Positions 35,579-43,862 are shown, counted from the stretch's first letter. The stretch: DNA of 64,000 bases from Brevundimonas sp. SL130 (GCF_026625805.1 NZ_CP113064.1:2458657-2522656), one strand, 5' to 3'. Translations and numbers: made by a program. The notes: generated by a model from the letters alone, not told the origin.

Positions 35579-36076
35579 TCAGCCCTCTCCCGCCTTGCGT
35601 CGCTCGACCAAGTCCATCAACCGCTCGACCCGCTCGGGCGGCAGAACCTTCGTCTGGTCATAGACTGTCTCGAACACGGGGATGCCCTCCGGAAAGACCG
35701 CCCAGGGCATAGCGCTCTCGGTGAAGATGATCGCGTCAGGCTTAAAGTCGCCGGCTTGATCCAGCGTCCCGACCCGCACGCCAGCGCCCAATCGCCCGAG
35801 ACGGGGATAGTGGCTCCAAACCGCCACGCCGCAGGATTTGCAACGCCGTATGACATGCGGTCCGCCGCTGCCCGCCGTGACGGAGTGATCGGACAGTTCG
35901 CCTTGGATCAGGGTCAGCCGTTCCGTCTCATAGAAGGCGTTGACCACAGAGGTGGAGCCGGTCTGCCTCTGGCACAGGCGGCAGTGGCAGTTGTTGACGA
36001 AGATCGGCTCGCCCTCGACCTGATAACGCACCGCGCCGCAGGCGCAGCCGCCTTCATGGATCCTATCGGCCGCCAT
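35579..36076 (-). CDS. GFA/CENP-V-family zinc protein
   Basis: This 165-residue cytosolic protein belongs to the glutathione-dependent formaldehyde-activating (GFA) fold. The zinc-binding cysteines are in the usual order: GGCACGAVRY at about 9-18, NNCHCRLCQ at about 28-36, and RRCKSCGVAVW near 77-87. Family members bind zinc; most have no proven substrate, and the formaldehyde link holds only for some. It lies on the minus strand between nusG and rplK, interrupting the usual nusG-rplK order. Confidence 0.85.
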   Translation of the reverse strand: MAADRIHEGGCACGAVRYQVEGEPIFVNNCHCRLCQRQTGSTSVVNAFYETERLTLIQGELSDHSVTAGSGGPHVIRRCKSCGVAVWSHYPRLGRLGAGVRVGTLDQAGDFKPDAIIFTESAMPWAVFPEGIPVFETVYDQTKVLPPERVERLMDLVERRKAGEG

Positions 36077-36180
36077 CGCATCCTCCCCCTGACGCCATGA
36101 AATATCCAGCAGGCGGGGGCGGAAGGCAACATGCCCCGCCCGCCTCCCCCCTCAGGGACGAGCCGACGCGACAAGAAAAA

Positions 36181-36204
36181 AGCCGCGCCCTTTCGGACGC
36201 GGCT
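36181..36204 (-). terminator. Terminator after nusG
   Basis: AGCCGCG (36181-36187) pairs with CGCGGCT (36198-36204), with two more pairs after a mismatch. On the minus strand TTTTTTCTTG follows. It lies about 25 bases past the nusG stop and closes the secE-nusG unit. Confidence 0.82.
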
Positions 36205-36229
36205 TCAAATCTCGACAGGTGCGTGAGCC

Positions 36230-36805
36230 TCAGCCCGCGACCTTCTCCACCTGGGCGTATTCCAGTTCGACCGGCGTGGCGCGGCCGAAGATCGACACGG
36301 CGACGCGCAGGCGGGCCTGTTCCTCGTCCACGCTCTCGACCGAACCGTCGAAGCTGGCGAAGGGTCCGTCGATGACCTTGACCTTTTCGCCGATCTCGAA
36401 GCGGATGGTGGGCTTCGGACGTTCGACGCCCTCTTCCACCTGGCCGATGATGTTCTGAACTTCACGTTCCGAGACCGGCAGGGGCTTGGTGCCGCCCGCG
36501 GCGCCCAGGAAGCCGGTGACCTTCGGCGTGTTCTTGACCAGGTGATAGGCCTGGTCGGTCATTTCCATCTTCACCAGCACATAGCCGGGGAAGAACTTAC
36601 GTTCCGAGTTCACCTTGCGGCCGCGACGGATCTCGACGACGTCCTCGGTCGGAACCAGGATTTCGGAGAAGGCGTCTTCCAGGCCTTGCTGCTTGGCCTG
36701 ATCGCGAATCTGCTCCGCCACCTTCTTCTCGAAGTTCGAGTAGGCGTTGACGATATACCACTTGTGGCGCGGATTGGCGGGCTTTGCGGGCGCTGCATCG
36801 GTCAT
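36230..36805 (-). CDS. nusG: Transcription termination/antitermination factor NusG
   Basis: NusG (191 residues) binds the RNA polymerase clamp and links transcription to Rho or ribosomes. The N-terminal NGN domain (KWYIVNAYSNFEKKVAEQIRDQA, then FFPGYVLVKMEM) and the C-terminal KOW domain (FEIGEKVKVIDGPFASFDGSVESVDEE) are both present. The first 12 residues (MTDAAPAKPANP) are an Ala/Pro extension common in this group. It starts 13 bases past secE and is co-transcribed with it. Confidence 0.97.
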   Translation of the reverse strand: MTDAAPAKPANPRHKWYIVNAYSNFEKKVAEQIRDQAKQQGLEDAFSEILVPTEDVVEIRRGRKVNSERKFFPGYVLVKMEMTDQAYHLVKNTPKVTGFLGAAGGTKPLPVSEREVQNIIGQVEEGVERPKPTIRFEIGEKVKVIDGPFASFDGSVESVDEEQARLRVAVSIFGRATPVELEYAQVEKVAG

Positions 36806-36818
36806 GGGCGCGTCTTTC

Positions 36819-37118
36819 TCAGGATCCGAGAGCGATGATGTAGCGGAAGGCGAAACCGAGACCGGTGTCCACGATCCAGAAGAAGATCGCGGCGATGACC
36901 ACCATGATGAAGACCATCACCGAGGTGATCCAGGTCTCCTTGCGGCTGGGCCACACGATCTTGCGACCTTCGGCCATGACCTGCTTGTAGAAGTCACTGA
37001 CGCTCGTCCGCGGCTTCTTGGGCGCGGGCGCATCGATAGTGATGGCGGCGGCGGCCGCAGCGGTCTGGGGCTTGGAGCCCGCCTGGGGCCGCTTGCCGGG
37101 AGATTTGGCCTTGGCCAT
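36819..37118 (-). CDS. secE: Protein translocase subunit SecE
   Basis: SecE (99 residues) is the small clamp subunit of the SecYEG channel. One C-terminal membrane helix (about 66-90, WITSVMVFIMVVIAAIFFWIVDTGLGF) follows the conserved amphipathic segment FYKQVMAEGRKIVWPSRKE. The first 40 residues are a Lys/Ala-rich extension. I start at the ATG at 37118 with GAAGAG upstream; an in-frame ATG 6 codons earlier is possible. First gene of the secE-nusG unit, just after tRNA-Trp on the same strand. Confidence 0.93.
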   Translation of the reverse strand: MAKAKSPGKRPQAGSKPQTAAAAAAITIDAPAPKKPRTSVSDFYKQVMAEGRKIVWPSRKETWITSVMVFIMVVIAAIFFWIVDTGLGFAFRYIIALGS

Positions 37119-37188
37119 CAGTTGCTCTTCACACAATTGTTCCTGTCGCCCCAGATGGGAAGTCCCATCCGGAAGCGACAGGGGGGAT

Positions 37189-37264
37189 TGGCAGGAGTTG
37201 GGGGACTCGAACCCACGACCCCCGGTTTTGGAGACCGGTGCTCTACCAGCTGAGCTAAACTCCT
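37189..37264 (-). tRNA. tRNA-Trp (CCA anticodon)
   Basis: The 76-base cloverleaf on the minus strand starts AGGAGTTTAGCTCAGCTGG and has the anticodon loop CTCCAAA with anticodon CCA. The acceptor stem AGGAGTT pairs with AACTCCT; the discriminator is G and a 3' CCA is encoded (37189-37191). The T arm GTGGGTTCGAGTCCCC is standard. It lies upstream of secE, the classic tRNA-Trp-secE-nusG order. Confidence 0.96.
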
Positions 37265-37360
37265 AGACAATCGCGCGAACCCTCGGGTCCGTGCGTTCGC
37301 CAGAGGGGGGCGTATGCCCGACGCCGCCCGTCATTTCAAGGGCGATGTGACACTTCCGGT

Positions 37361-38695
37361 TCAGTCTTCCAGATGTGCGGCGATCGCCTCGCGCTCGGCC
37401 TCGGCTTTGACCAGTTCCTTGAAGATCAGCTTGTCGATGCGGCGGTCGTCCATATCGACGACCTCCACCTCGAATCGCCCGACTTGCAACACTTCGCCCT
37501 CGTCCGGCACACGCGACAACTGGTGCAGAATCAGACCGGCGACGGTGTGGAAGCCTTCGTGCTCGCCGAAGTCCTCGCCCAGGGTGTCGGCCAGATCGTC
37601 CAGGTCGGTCTGGCCATCGACCAGCCAGCTGCCGTCCGCGCGCTGATGGACCCAGGCCTGTTCCTCGTCATGACCCTCGTCGAAATCACCGGCGATCATT
37701 TCCAGAATGTCGGTCGCCGTAACCACGCCCTCGAAGGCGCCGTACTCATCGACGATGAAGGCCATGTGGATGCGCGACCCCTTCAGGATCTCCAGCGCCT
37801 TCAGGACCGAAGTCGATTGGGGGATGAAGGCAGGCTCGGCCACCAAGGCTTCGATGTCGAACTTGCCGTGGGTCAGCAGGGCGTCCAGCAGGTCCTTCTT
37901 GTGGACCACGCCCAGAGGATTATCGACGTCGCTCTCGCGCGCCACCACGATCCGCGAATAGGGGCAGGTCCGGATTTCCTCGCGCAGCACCGCCTCGGTG
38001 TCGTCCAGGGCGATCCAGAAGACCTCATGGCGCGGCGTCATGGCCACGCGCACGGGCCGGTCGCCCAGACGCAGGATCTCTTCGATCATCACCTGTTCTT
38101 CAGGCTCGATCAGGCCGGCCGACGTGCCCTCCGCCAGGATGGTGGCCACTTCTTCCTGGGTGACGTCCGAACCGTCCCGGTCCTTAACGCCCAGAAGTTT
38201 GAGGATGCCCGAGGTCGAGGCCGTCAGCAGCAGGACGAAGGGTTTCAGCGCGATGGCCAGGGTCGCGATCGGCGGCGCCATCTTGGCCGCAATGGTCTCG
38301 GGGAAGATCAGCGCCAGACGCTTAGGCACCAGTTCGCCGACGATCAGCGAGATATAGGTGATGCAAACGACCACCAGGGCGGTCGAGAAGATTTCGGTAT
38401 AGGCCGCCAGCGCCGGGAAGCTGACCTCCAGGATGCGATCCAGCTCGCCGGCAATGGTCGCCTGACCGTAGGCGCCCGCCAGAATGCCGATCAGGGTGAT
38501 GCCGACCTGGACCGCCGACAGGAACTGGGTCGGTTCTTCGGCCAGCTTCAGCGCCTTGCGCGCGCCACGATCTCCCTTTTCCGCCCGGCTTTGAAGTTTG
38601 GACCTGCGGGACGAGACGACCGCCAATTCGGTCATGGCGAACAGGCCGTTGAGCACCACGAGGAGCAGAACGACGACAATAGCGATGAGTAACAT
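37361..38695 (-). CDS. CNNM/CorC-type membrane protein with CBS pair
   Basis: This 444-residue inner-membrane protein is of the HlyC/CorC (UPF0053, CNNM) family, linked to magnesium or cobalt efflux and once called hemolysins. A DUF21 domain with about four membrane helices spans residues 1-190 (LNGLFAMTELAVVSSRRSKL, then ISLIVGELVPKRLAL). Two CBS motifs follow at about 215-335 (MTPRHEVFWIAL; PQSTSVLKALEILKGSRIHMAFIVDEYGAFEGVVTATDILE). A CorC_HlyC domain closes it. It stands alone; its transported ion is not set by context. Confidence 0.9.
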   Translation of the reverse strand: MLLIAIVVVLLLVVLNGLFAMTELAVVSSRRSKLQSRAEKGDRGARKALKLAEEPTQFLSAVQVGITLIGILAGAYGQATIAGELDRILEVSFPALAAYTEIFSTALVVVCITYISLIVGELVPKRLALIFPETIAAKMAPPIATLAIALKPFVLLLTASTSGILKLLGVKDRDGSDVTQEEVATILAEGTSAGLIEPEEQVMIEEILRLGDRPVRVAMTPRHEVFWIALDDTEAVLREEIRTCPYSRIVVARESDVDNPLGVVHKKDLLDALLTHGKFDIEALVAEPAFIPQSTSVLKALEILKGSRIHMAFIVDEYGAFEGVVTATDILEMIAGDFDEGHDEEQAWVHQRADGSWLVDGQTDLDDLADTLGEDFGEHEGFHTVAGLILHQLSRVPDEGEVLQVGRFEVEVVDMDDRRIDKLIFKELVKAEAEREAIAAHLED

Positions 38696-38790
38696 CTAGG
38701 GGTTTTTGGAGACCAACGCGGCGCGACAGACGGCGTCCGCGCGGAGATAGTAGAGGATGACGCGGGTTTACGCCACGCTTTCCTTCGGCG

Positions 38791-38925
38791 TCAGCCCGCC
38801 CGCCCCGCCTCGACCGAACCATAGGCGCCGGACACCGGCCGTCCATCCGCGTCGTATTGCGACGCGCAGGCGGACATCCCCAAAACGGTGCCGATGAACA
38901 ATCCGATATGAAGCGCGCGCCGCAT
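38791..38925 (-). CDS. Very small lipoprotein
   Basis: An ATG at 38925 with AAGGGG about 10 bases upstream opens a 44-codon frame ending in TGA at 38791-38793. The product starts MRRALHIGLFIGTV, then LGMSAC, a lipobox with Cys20, then a short polar tail (ASQYDADGRPVSGAYGSVEAGRAG). Small lipoproteins of this type (a lipid anchor plus a short Gly/Ser-rich tail) are common in Caulobacteraceae. Function is unknown. It lies between the CNNM gene and the DUF938 gene. A CtrA-like word (TTAC-N7-TTAA) overlaps the ribosome binding region. Confidence 0.6.
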   Translation of the reverse strand: MRRALHIGLFIGTVLGMSACASQYDADGRPVSGAYGSVEAGRAG

Positions 38926-39062
38926 CGTGGTTACCAACCCCTTAATCTCAGCGTTGGATATAAACGATTGATTAAGTCTTGGGCAAATGAACGCGCCTGT
39001 CAGACGAAAATCACGGCGCCGTTCCGCCTCCCCTTCCCGTCTGCGGAGGGATAAGAGAGGTT

Positions 39063-39695
39063 ATGCAAACCTTGGACACGCTCGCCGCCTTGCCTGACGG
39101 CGCCCTATCGTCGCCGGCCGCGCAACGGAACTCAGGCGTGATTCTCGGAGTGCTGAAGGCCCACCTGCCTGTCCGTGGACGGGTGCTGGAGATCGCCGCC
39201 GGTTCCGGCGACCACGCCCTCGCCTTCGCTTCGGCCCTGCCGTCTCTGGAATGGACGCCCAGCGATCCAAGCCAAGAGGCCCGCGCGAGTATTTCGGCCT
39301 GGGTGCGCGCCGGTCCGTCCAACCTGTGTGCGCCGCTGGCGCTGGACGCGGCCGATCCCGAGACCTGGCCGCAGGACAGGTTCGACGCCGTCTATTGCGC
39401 GAACATGACGCACATCAGCCCCTGGTCGGCGACCGAGGGGCTGATGGATCTAGCCGGTCGCGTGCTGAGACGCCCCGGCGGCCTTCTGGCGCTCTATGGC
39501 CCCTATCGCGAGGCGGAGGTTGCGTTGGCGGAATCAAACGCCGCCTTCGACGAGAGCCTGAAGGCCCGCGACCCGGCCTGGGGCCTGCGCGATCGCGAAG
39601 CGGTCGAGGCCCTGGCCCGATCGCATGGCTTGGCCGCCACGCGTCGGGTCCAGATGCCGGCCAACAACCTGATGCTTCTGTTCAGAAGCGCCTGA
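39063..39695 (+). CDS. DUF938 family SAM-dependent methyltransferase
   Basis: This 210-residue protein is a DUF938 (METTL26-like) class I methyltransferase. Motif I is VLEIAAGSGDHALAFASALP at about residues 41-60, followed by W-x-PSDP (motif II), FDAVYCANMTHISPW (motif IV) and a C-terminal GLAATRRVQMPANNLMLLFR. The methyl acceptor is unknown in this family. Its TGA ends directly against the TAG of the opposing gene, with no base between. Confidence 0.88.
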   Translation: MQTLDTLAALPDGALSSPAAQRNSGVILGVLKAHLPVRGRVLEIAAGSGDHALAFASALPSLEWTPSDPSQEARASISAWVRAGPSNLCAPLALDAADPETWPQDRFDAVYCANMTHISPWSATEGLMDLAGRVLRRPGGLLALYGPYREAEVALAESNAAFDESLKARDPAWGLRDREAVEALARSHGLAATRRVQMPANNLMLLFRSA

Positions 39696-40109
39696 CTACA
39701 GGACCGAGACAGCGGCCGAGAGGTCGTTGCGTTCGTTGAGCAGGGTCGCCTTGCCGGCCTTGAACAGGGCGCCGTGGGCCTCTGCCGCGACGCCGAAGCT
39801 TTCCGCCGCCAGAGCCACCCCGTCGGCGAAGGCGATGACCAGAAGATCATTGGCTCGGGCCAGTTCGATCAGCGACCGCACGGCGGCAAGGCCCGCCTCG
39901 TCCTGCAAACCGCCCGGGACCACGAGGCCCTTCAAACGGCCCTCCACGATGTCGGTCGCCGTCGCCGTCGCCAGCACGGTGACGCCGCCGGTCACCAGGC
40001 TTGCGTCGCCCGTCGAGATCGGGGCCAGGCCCACGCCTTCGGCCCGCAGCGCGCCTTCGACGTCACCCAGCTCACCGAAGTCCATGTCACGCCGCATCAC
40101 CAGCCCCAT
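39696..40109 (-). CDS. PfpI-like protein lacking the nucleophilic cysteine
   Basis: The 137-residue product has the strand-loop pattern of the DJ-1/PfpI family (GLVVPGGLQDEAGLAAVRSLIELARANDLLVIAFADGVALAAESFG), but at the nucleophile elbow, where active members have Ala-Ile-Cys-His-Gly, it has AFADG: the Cys is replaced by Ala and the His by Asp. It is also shorter than the usual 170-190 residues. It is therefore probably a non-catalytic relative. I start it at the ATG at 40109; frames to 40184 are open but less convincing. Confidence 0.55.
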   Translation of the reverse strand: MGLVMRRDMDFGELGDVEGALRAEGVGLAPISTGDASLVTGGVTVLATATATDIVEGRLKGLVVPGGLQDEAGLAAVRSLIELARANDLLVIAFADGVALAAESFGVAAEAHGALFKAGKATLLNERNDLSAAVSVL

Positions 40110-40776
40110 GCGGAGTCGGGTTGGAACGGGACGGTTGTAACCAGTGCGACGGGGTCCAGCGGAAGATTTGCTTTGAGCGTACAAGACGTCTCCTTCTATG
40201 TTTTCAATATTTTTTCAAATCTGACAGCCAAGGATGCCTGATCAATGACACGAACGAGCAAGAAAAAATGAAATCGGCGCGTCCGACATCAGCCGAAACG
40301 CACAATGGCTCATTTGTGGAATGACCGCAGATATAGTGAAATGGGTTGCCAGTTCAACAGCCGACGGTTCGATCGCCGTGCTTTTTATGCTGAAATAGTT
40401 CAGGGTCGATTCTTAAACCCGGGACGACACGGGTAATCATGCGAAGCTGCGCCGTCAAAAGCTGTGCAAGTTCAATTTGAAGCGCCCACCATGTCGTTGT
40501 TTTTGAAGTAAAAAACTCTACGGGAAAATTGCACTGTGCAATTCCGACTGCGAATTCAGCCGGGATCCCGTCCTGTCGCCGCACGGGATTGAGGCTCTCC
40601 CAGAATGTCAAAGACCCGGCGTCCATTGTAAGGCCGGCTGGACCAGCGCTGGGTAGAGCGACGAAATTATTTTCAAGCCCATGAAATCATGCGGCTTCCC
40701 TGACGGAATTAGGATGGCGGGAGTTCCGCAGCGACGCCGGATGGCCTAGACACCCCCATCGACTGGACGGAACCCT
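40110..40776. other. Low-GC segment of about 0.65 kb without a convincing gene
   Basis: The stretch is clearly richer in A and T than its neighbours, with runs such as TTTTCAATATTTTTTCAAAT and AAGAAAAAATGAAAT. One minus-strand frame at 40354-40626 (90 codons, MDAGSLTFWESLN...) is open and about 20 further codons are open upstream, but it has no ribosome binding site, and I recognise no family in it. A 17-base palindrome AATTGCACTGTGCAATT lies at 40527-40543. The segment could be an acquired or decaying piece, or a regulatory RNA region. Confidence 0.45.
40354..40626 (-). CDS. Unrecognised 90-codon frame in the low-GC segment
   Basis: The predicted peptide (MDAGSLTFWESLNPVRRQDG at its start) has no motif, signal or membrane segment I can name. 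Its composition (several Trp, Phe and Thr; fewer Ala and Gly) differs from host proteins. No ribosome binding site is evident before the ATG, and the frame is open for about 20 codons further upstream, so it may be the end of a decayed gene rather than a real one. Confidence 0.25.
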   Translation of the reverse strand: MDAGSLTFWESLNPVRRQDGIPAEFAVGIAQCNFPVEFFTSKTTTWWALQIELAQLLTAQLRMITRVVPGLRIDPELFQHKKHGDRTVGC

Positions 40777-41556
40777 ATGGCCTTCACCCGCACCTATGAC
40801 GGCGACGAACCCGTTCGCGTTAACAAATGGCTGGGTCAGACCGGCGTCTGTTCGCGGCGCGAGGCCGAGAGCCTGATCGCCGAAGGCCTGGTCTCCATCG
40901 ACGGCGAGACCATCAGCGACGCCGGCCGCAAGATCGAGCCGGGCCAGACCTTGACCCTAAACGACACCGCCCAGCAGGCCCTGGCCTCCGGCATGACCCT
41001 GGTGCTGCACAAGCCGGTCGGCTACGTCTCGGGACAGCCGGACCCCGGCAAGATCCCCGCCGTGCGCCTGCTCAAAACGCCCAATCGCATCGGTGACGGC
41101 GAGACCCCCGCTCGTGACGCCTCCCTGCCCCCCATCGGCCGGCTGGACGAGGATTCGCGTGGCCTGTTGCTGCTGTCGTCGGACGGCGTCGTGGCCAAGG
41201 CGGTGATCGGCCCGGCGTCCGAACTCGACAAGGAATATCTGGTCGTCGTCGACGGGGCGATCACCGAGGGCAAGCTAAGCCGCCTGCGCCACGGACTGGT
41301 GCTGAACGACAAGCCGCTCAAACCCGCCCGCGTCACCCAGATCGCACCGCAACGCCTGCGCTTCGTCCTGACCGAAGGCAAGTATCGCCAGATCCGCCGC
41401 ATGTGCGAACTGGTCGGGCTGGAGGTCGTGGACCTGTACCGCATCCGCATCGGCCCGCTGGAGCTGGGCGACCTGCCCGAGGGCCGGTGGCGTCACCTGA
41501 CCGATCAGGAACGCGAAGCGCTTATCGCCGCCTCAACGGCTAGCCCAACGCCCTGA
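40777..41556 (+). CDS. 23S rRNA pseudouridine synthase, RsuA/RluB-E-F family
   Basis: This 259-residue protein converts a uridine in 23S rRNA to pseudouridine. An S4 RNA-binding domain is at about 10-60 (VRVNKWLGQTGVCSRREAESLIAEGLVSIDGETI). The catalytic domain carries GRLDEDSRGLLLLSSDG with the nucleophilic Asp near residue 127, then KEYLV and KYRQIRRMCELVGLEVVDLYRIRIGPL, typical of the RluF/RluB branch. Which position it modifies is not certain; RluF (position 2604) is a reasonable guess. It ends with a 17-base tail-to-tail overlap with the ATP12 gene. Confidence 0.88.
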   Translation: MAFTRTYDGDEPVRVNKWLGQTGVCSRREAESLIAEGLVSIDGETISDAGRKIEPGQTLTLNDTAQQALASGMTLVLHKPVGYVSGQPDPGKIPAVRLLKTPNRIGDGETPARDASLPPIGRLDEDSRGLLLLSSDGVVAKAVIGPASELDKEYLVVVDGAITEGKLSRLRHGLVLNDKPLKPARVTQIAPQRLRFVLTEGKYRQIRRMCELVGLEVVDLYRIRIGPLELGDLPEGRWRHLTDQEREALIAASTASPTP

Positions 41557-42304
41557 ACCACCGATCCAGCAAATCCGCCTCAGCGCGACGCGCCTGGGTG
41601 CGTTCTGCGGCCTCCGCGTCCACGCCCCACTGTTCCTCCTGAAACAGCTCGTCGATCCGCGACAGATCGAAGGCGACGCCGCCCGCCAGCGCCCCCTGCT
41701 CCACCGCCAGGGCCAGCACGGCCGACCCCAGCAGCGGCACGGCGGTCGCCAGACCCGTCAGGCGGAAATCATCCATCGCCAGGGCATGCGCCTTCACCCG
41801 CGCGATGGCGTCCGGCGACTGCGGCCGATGCACGATGCCCGTCGCCGGCTCTAGCGCCACCCCCATCTCGCGCGCGGCCCAGTCGCGCCACGGCTCCCAT
41901 TCACGCTGCTGACGCTCGACCAGCGGCGTCGGATGTTCGGCCAGATAACAGACCACGTCCGAACCGGCGTAGGCGGCGATTTCGTCCGCCACCGGCTCGC
42001 GCGCCTGGCCGATCCGGTCGATGGCGGTCGAGGCCAGCCGGGTCGCCGGCATGGTCGAGGGCTCGACGATCTCGCCCTGCGCCGCCCATTCGTCGGCCAC
42101 CAAATGCGCGGCGGCCTGCGTCGGCAGCACCAGCAGCGCCTTGGCCGGGGTCTTGGGCGTCCGCCCGTCCAGCAGCACCGCCCAGCCGCCGTCGTTGTGC
42201 GGCCCGACCGACACGGCGGTCCAAAAGCGACGCACCGTCTCCTGCGTTTCGCGGAACCCCTTGCGGGCGGCGACCATGGGATCGAGCGGGGGAATATGGC
42301 TCAT
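41540..42304 (-). CDS. ATP12-family F1-ATPase assembly chaperone
   Basis: This 254-residue protein is an ATP12 relative, the chaperone for the alpha subunit during F1-ATPase assembly. Characteristic are the N-terminal RRFWTAVSVGPHNDGGWAVLLDGRTPKTPAKALLVLPT and the helical C-terminal part with GVHRPQSPDAIARV-like and DDFRLTGLATAVPLLGSAVLALAVEQG. It is cytosolic. I start at the ATG at 42304, which overlaps the upstream rluC stop by 4 bases (ATGA), indicating translational coupling in a crcB-rluC-atp12 operon. Confidence 0.9.
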   Translation of the reverse strand: MSHIPPLDPMVAARKGFRETQETVRRFWTAVSVGPHNDGGWAVLLDGRTPKTPAKALLVLPTQAAAHLVADEWAAQGEIVEPSTMPATRLASTAIDRIGQAREPVADEIAAYAGSDVVCYLAEHPTPLVERQQREWEPWRDWAAREMGVALEPATGIVHRPQSPDAIARVKAHALAMDDFRLTGLATAVPLLGSAVLALAVEQGALAGGVAFDLSRIDELFQEEQWGVDAEAAERTQARRAEADLLDRWFRALG

Positions 42305-43326
42305 CGAATTCTCTTCACGCCCAGGAAGGGATCGTCCTCCGCCTCGTCCTCGGAGAAGCCGAAGTGGGCGAAGCCGGCCTTCATTTCGGGGCTCAGGGGG
42401 GCGGTGACCTTCAGCACGCCGCCGCGCGGGTGATCCAGTTCGATGCTGCGGGCATGAAGCTGGAGCTTCAGCGGACCGGACAGTTCCTTGGATTTCTCGT
42501 CGCCGTATTTGGGATCGCCCAGGATCGGGTGGCCGATCCCGGCCATATGGGCGCGCAGCTGGTGGGTCCGGCCGGTGAAGGGGCGCAGGGCCATCCACGA
42601 GGCGCGGTGCGAGGCGCGCGACACCGTGCTGAACGCCGTCTCGGCCGGTTCAGCCTTGGGGTCCTTGCGTTCGGCCGGGCGCATCATCTCGAAGTCGTTG
42701 ATGCCGGTCTTCTTCAGCGGCATGTCGATCTGGCCCGAATAGGGTTTCGGATTACCGATGACGATGGCCCAATAGGTCTTCTTGGCCTGACGACGGGCGA
42801 AGGCCCCGGCCAGCCGTTTGGCCGCCTCAGGCCCCTTGCCCAGCAGCAGGACGCCCGAGGTGTCGCGGTCCAGACGGTGGACCAGGCGCGGGCGATCCAT
42901 CCCCTCGCCCCAGGCCGACAACAGACGGTCGACGTGGCGGCTGGTCTTGGTCCCGCCCTGAACGGCCAGGCCGTGCGGCTTGTTGATGGCGATGACCATG
43001 TCGTCCTCATAGAGGACCAGGGACTTGGCGAAGGCGATGTCGCGCTCCGACAGGGTGTGCAGATCGCCAGCCTGACGCGAGGTGTCGTCGGGGATCGGCG
43101 GCACGCGCACGGCGGCGCCGGCGGTCAGTCGGCCTTCCGGCTTGATCCGCGCGCCGTCCACGCGAATCTGGCCGCTGCGGGCCATCTTCTGCACCTGGAT
43201 GTTCGACAGGTGCGGCCAGCGGCGGCGGAACCAGCGGTCCAGCCGGATGCCATCCTCATCCTCGGCGACATAGATGGTCAGGACTTCGCGCTTGGGCGCG
43301 TCCTCAATGGGGGGCTGGTCGGTCAA
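42301..43326 (-). CDS. 23S rRNA pseudouridine synthase, RluC/RluD type
   Basis: This 341-residue protein has an S4 RNA-binding domain (about 25-90, IRLDRWFRRRWPHLSNIQVQKMARSGQIRVDG) and an RluA-type catalytic domain with LVHRLDRDTSGVLLLGKG, the nucleophilic Asp near residue 155. The later LRPFTGRTHQLRAHMAGIGHPILGDPKYG is also conserved. The usual targets are positions 955/2504/2580 or 1911/1915/1917 of 23S rRNA; the choice here is unresolved. The start is a TTG at 43326 that overlaps the crcB stop (TTGA). Middle gene of the crcB-rluC-atp12 operon. Confidence 0.88.
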   Translation of the reverse strand: MTDQPPIEDAPKREVLTIYVAEDEDGIRLDRWFRRRWPHLSNIQVQKMARSGQIRVDGARIKPEGRLTAGAAVRVPPIPDDTSRQAGDLHTLSERDIAFAKSLVLYEDDMVIAINKPHGLAVQGGTKTSRHVDRLLSAWGEGMDRPRLVHRLDRDTSGVLLLGKGPEAAKRLAGAFARRQAKKTYWAIVIGNPKPYSGQIDMPLKKTGINDFEMMRPAERKDPKAEPAETAFSTVSRASHRASWMALRPFTGRTHQLRAHMAGIGHPILGDPKYGDEKSKELSGPLKLQLHARSIELDHPRGGVLKVTAPLSPEMKAGFAHFGFSEDEAEDDPFLGVKRIR

Positions 43327-43718
43327 AGGGCGGCTCCAAAGGCGCGGCGGGCGACCATCAGGCCGATAAACAGGGCGACGACGGCCAGGACCACCGAGCC
43401 GACGACATAGGCGGCGGCCAGGGCGTAGTCCCGCCGCGCGATCATCATCACCGCCTCAAGCGAATAGGAGGAGAAGGTGGTGAAACCGCCCAGCACGCCG
43501 ACGGCGGCGAACAGGCGGATCGTCTCCTGCTGAGCGCCACCCTTGAACGCCAGCCAGCCGACCAGAAGCCCCATGGCGAGGCCGCCCAGAACATTGGCCG
43601 CGAAGGTGCCCATCGGCCATGTGGCGTTCGGGGCCAGCCGGGCGGCCAGAAGACCGAGGCCGAACCGGGCCATCGAGCCCAGGGCCCCGCCGGCGGCGAC
43701 AAGAAGAAACCGTGTCAT
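43323..43718 (-). CDS. crcB: Fluoride channel CrcB/Fluc
   Basis: CrcB (131 residues) forms dual-topology dimers that expel fluoride from the cell. Four membrane helices span nearly the whole chain. The conserved GTFAANVLGGLAMG segment (helix 2) and the GGFTTFSSYSLEA break in helix 3, which contribute to the ion pathway, are intact. No crcB (fluoride) riboswitch motif was recognised in the short upstream gap 43719-43829. First gene of an apparent operon with rluC and atp12. Confidence 0.93.
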   Translation of the reverse strand: MTRFLLVAAGGALGSMARFGLGLLAARLAPNATWPMGTFAANVLGGLAMGLLVGWLAFKGGAQQETIRLFAAVGVLGGFTTFSSYSLEAVMMIARRDYALAAAYVVGSVVLAVVALFIGLMVARRAFGAAL

Positions 43719-43862
43719 GATCCGGCGCTATATACGCCGCCGCCGCCGAAAGCGAAGCCTCCCGCACCGTCACGCCCGTCTGACCGAAACTTCACTTGCT
43801 CTCAGACACGGTTAACGGCGATATCCAAGATGAGCCGTCAGCGGTTTGGGGGAAGCCAAGTC

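Noticed and set aside
40110..40776. The low-GC segment as a complete mobile element
   Set aside because: No terminal inverted repeats, transposase or target duplication could be seen.
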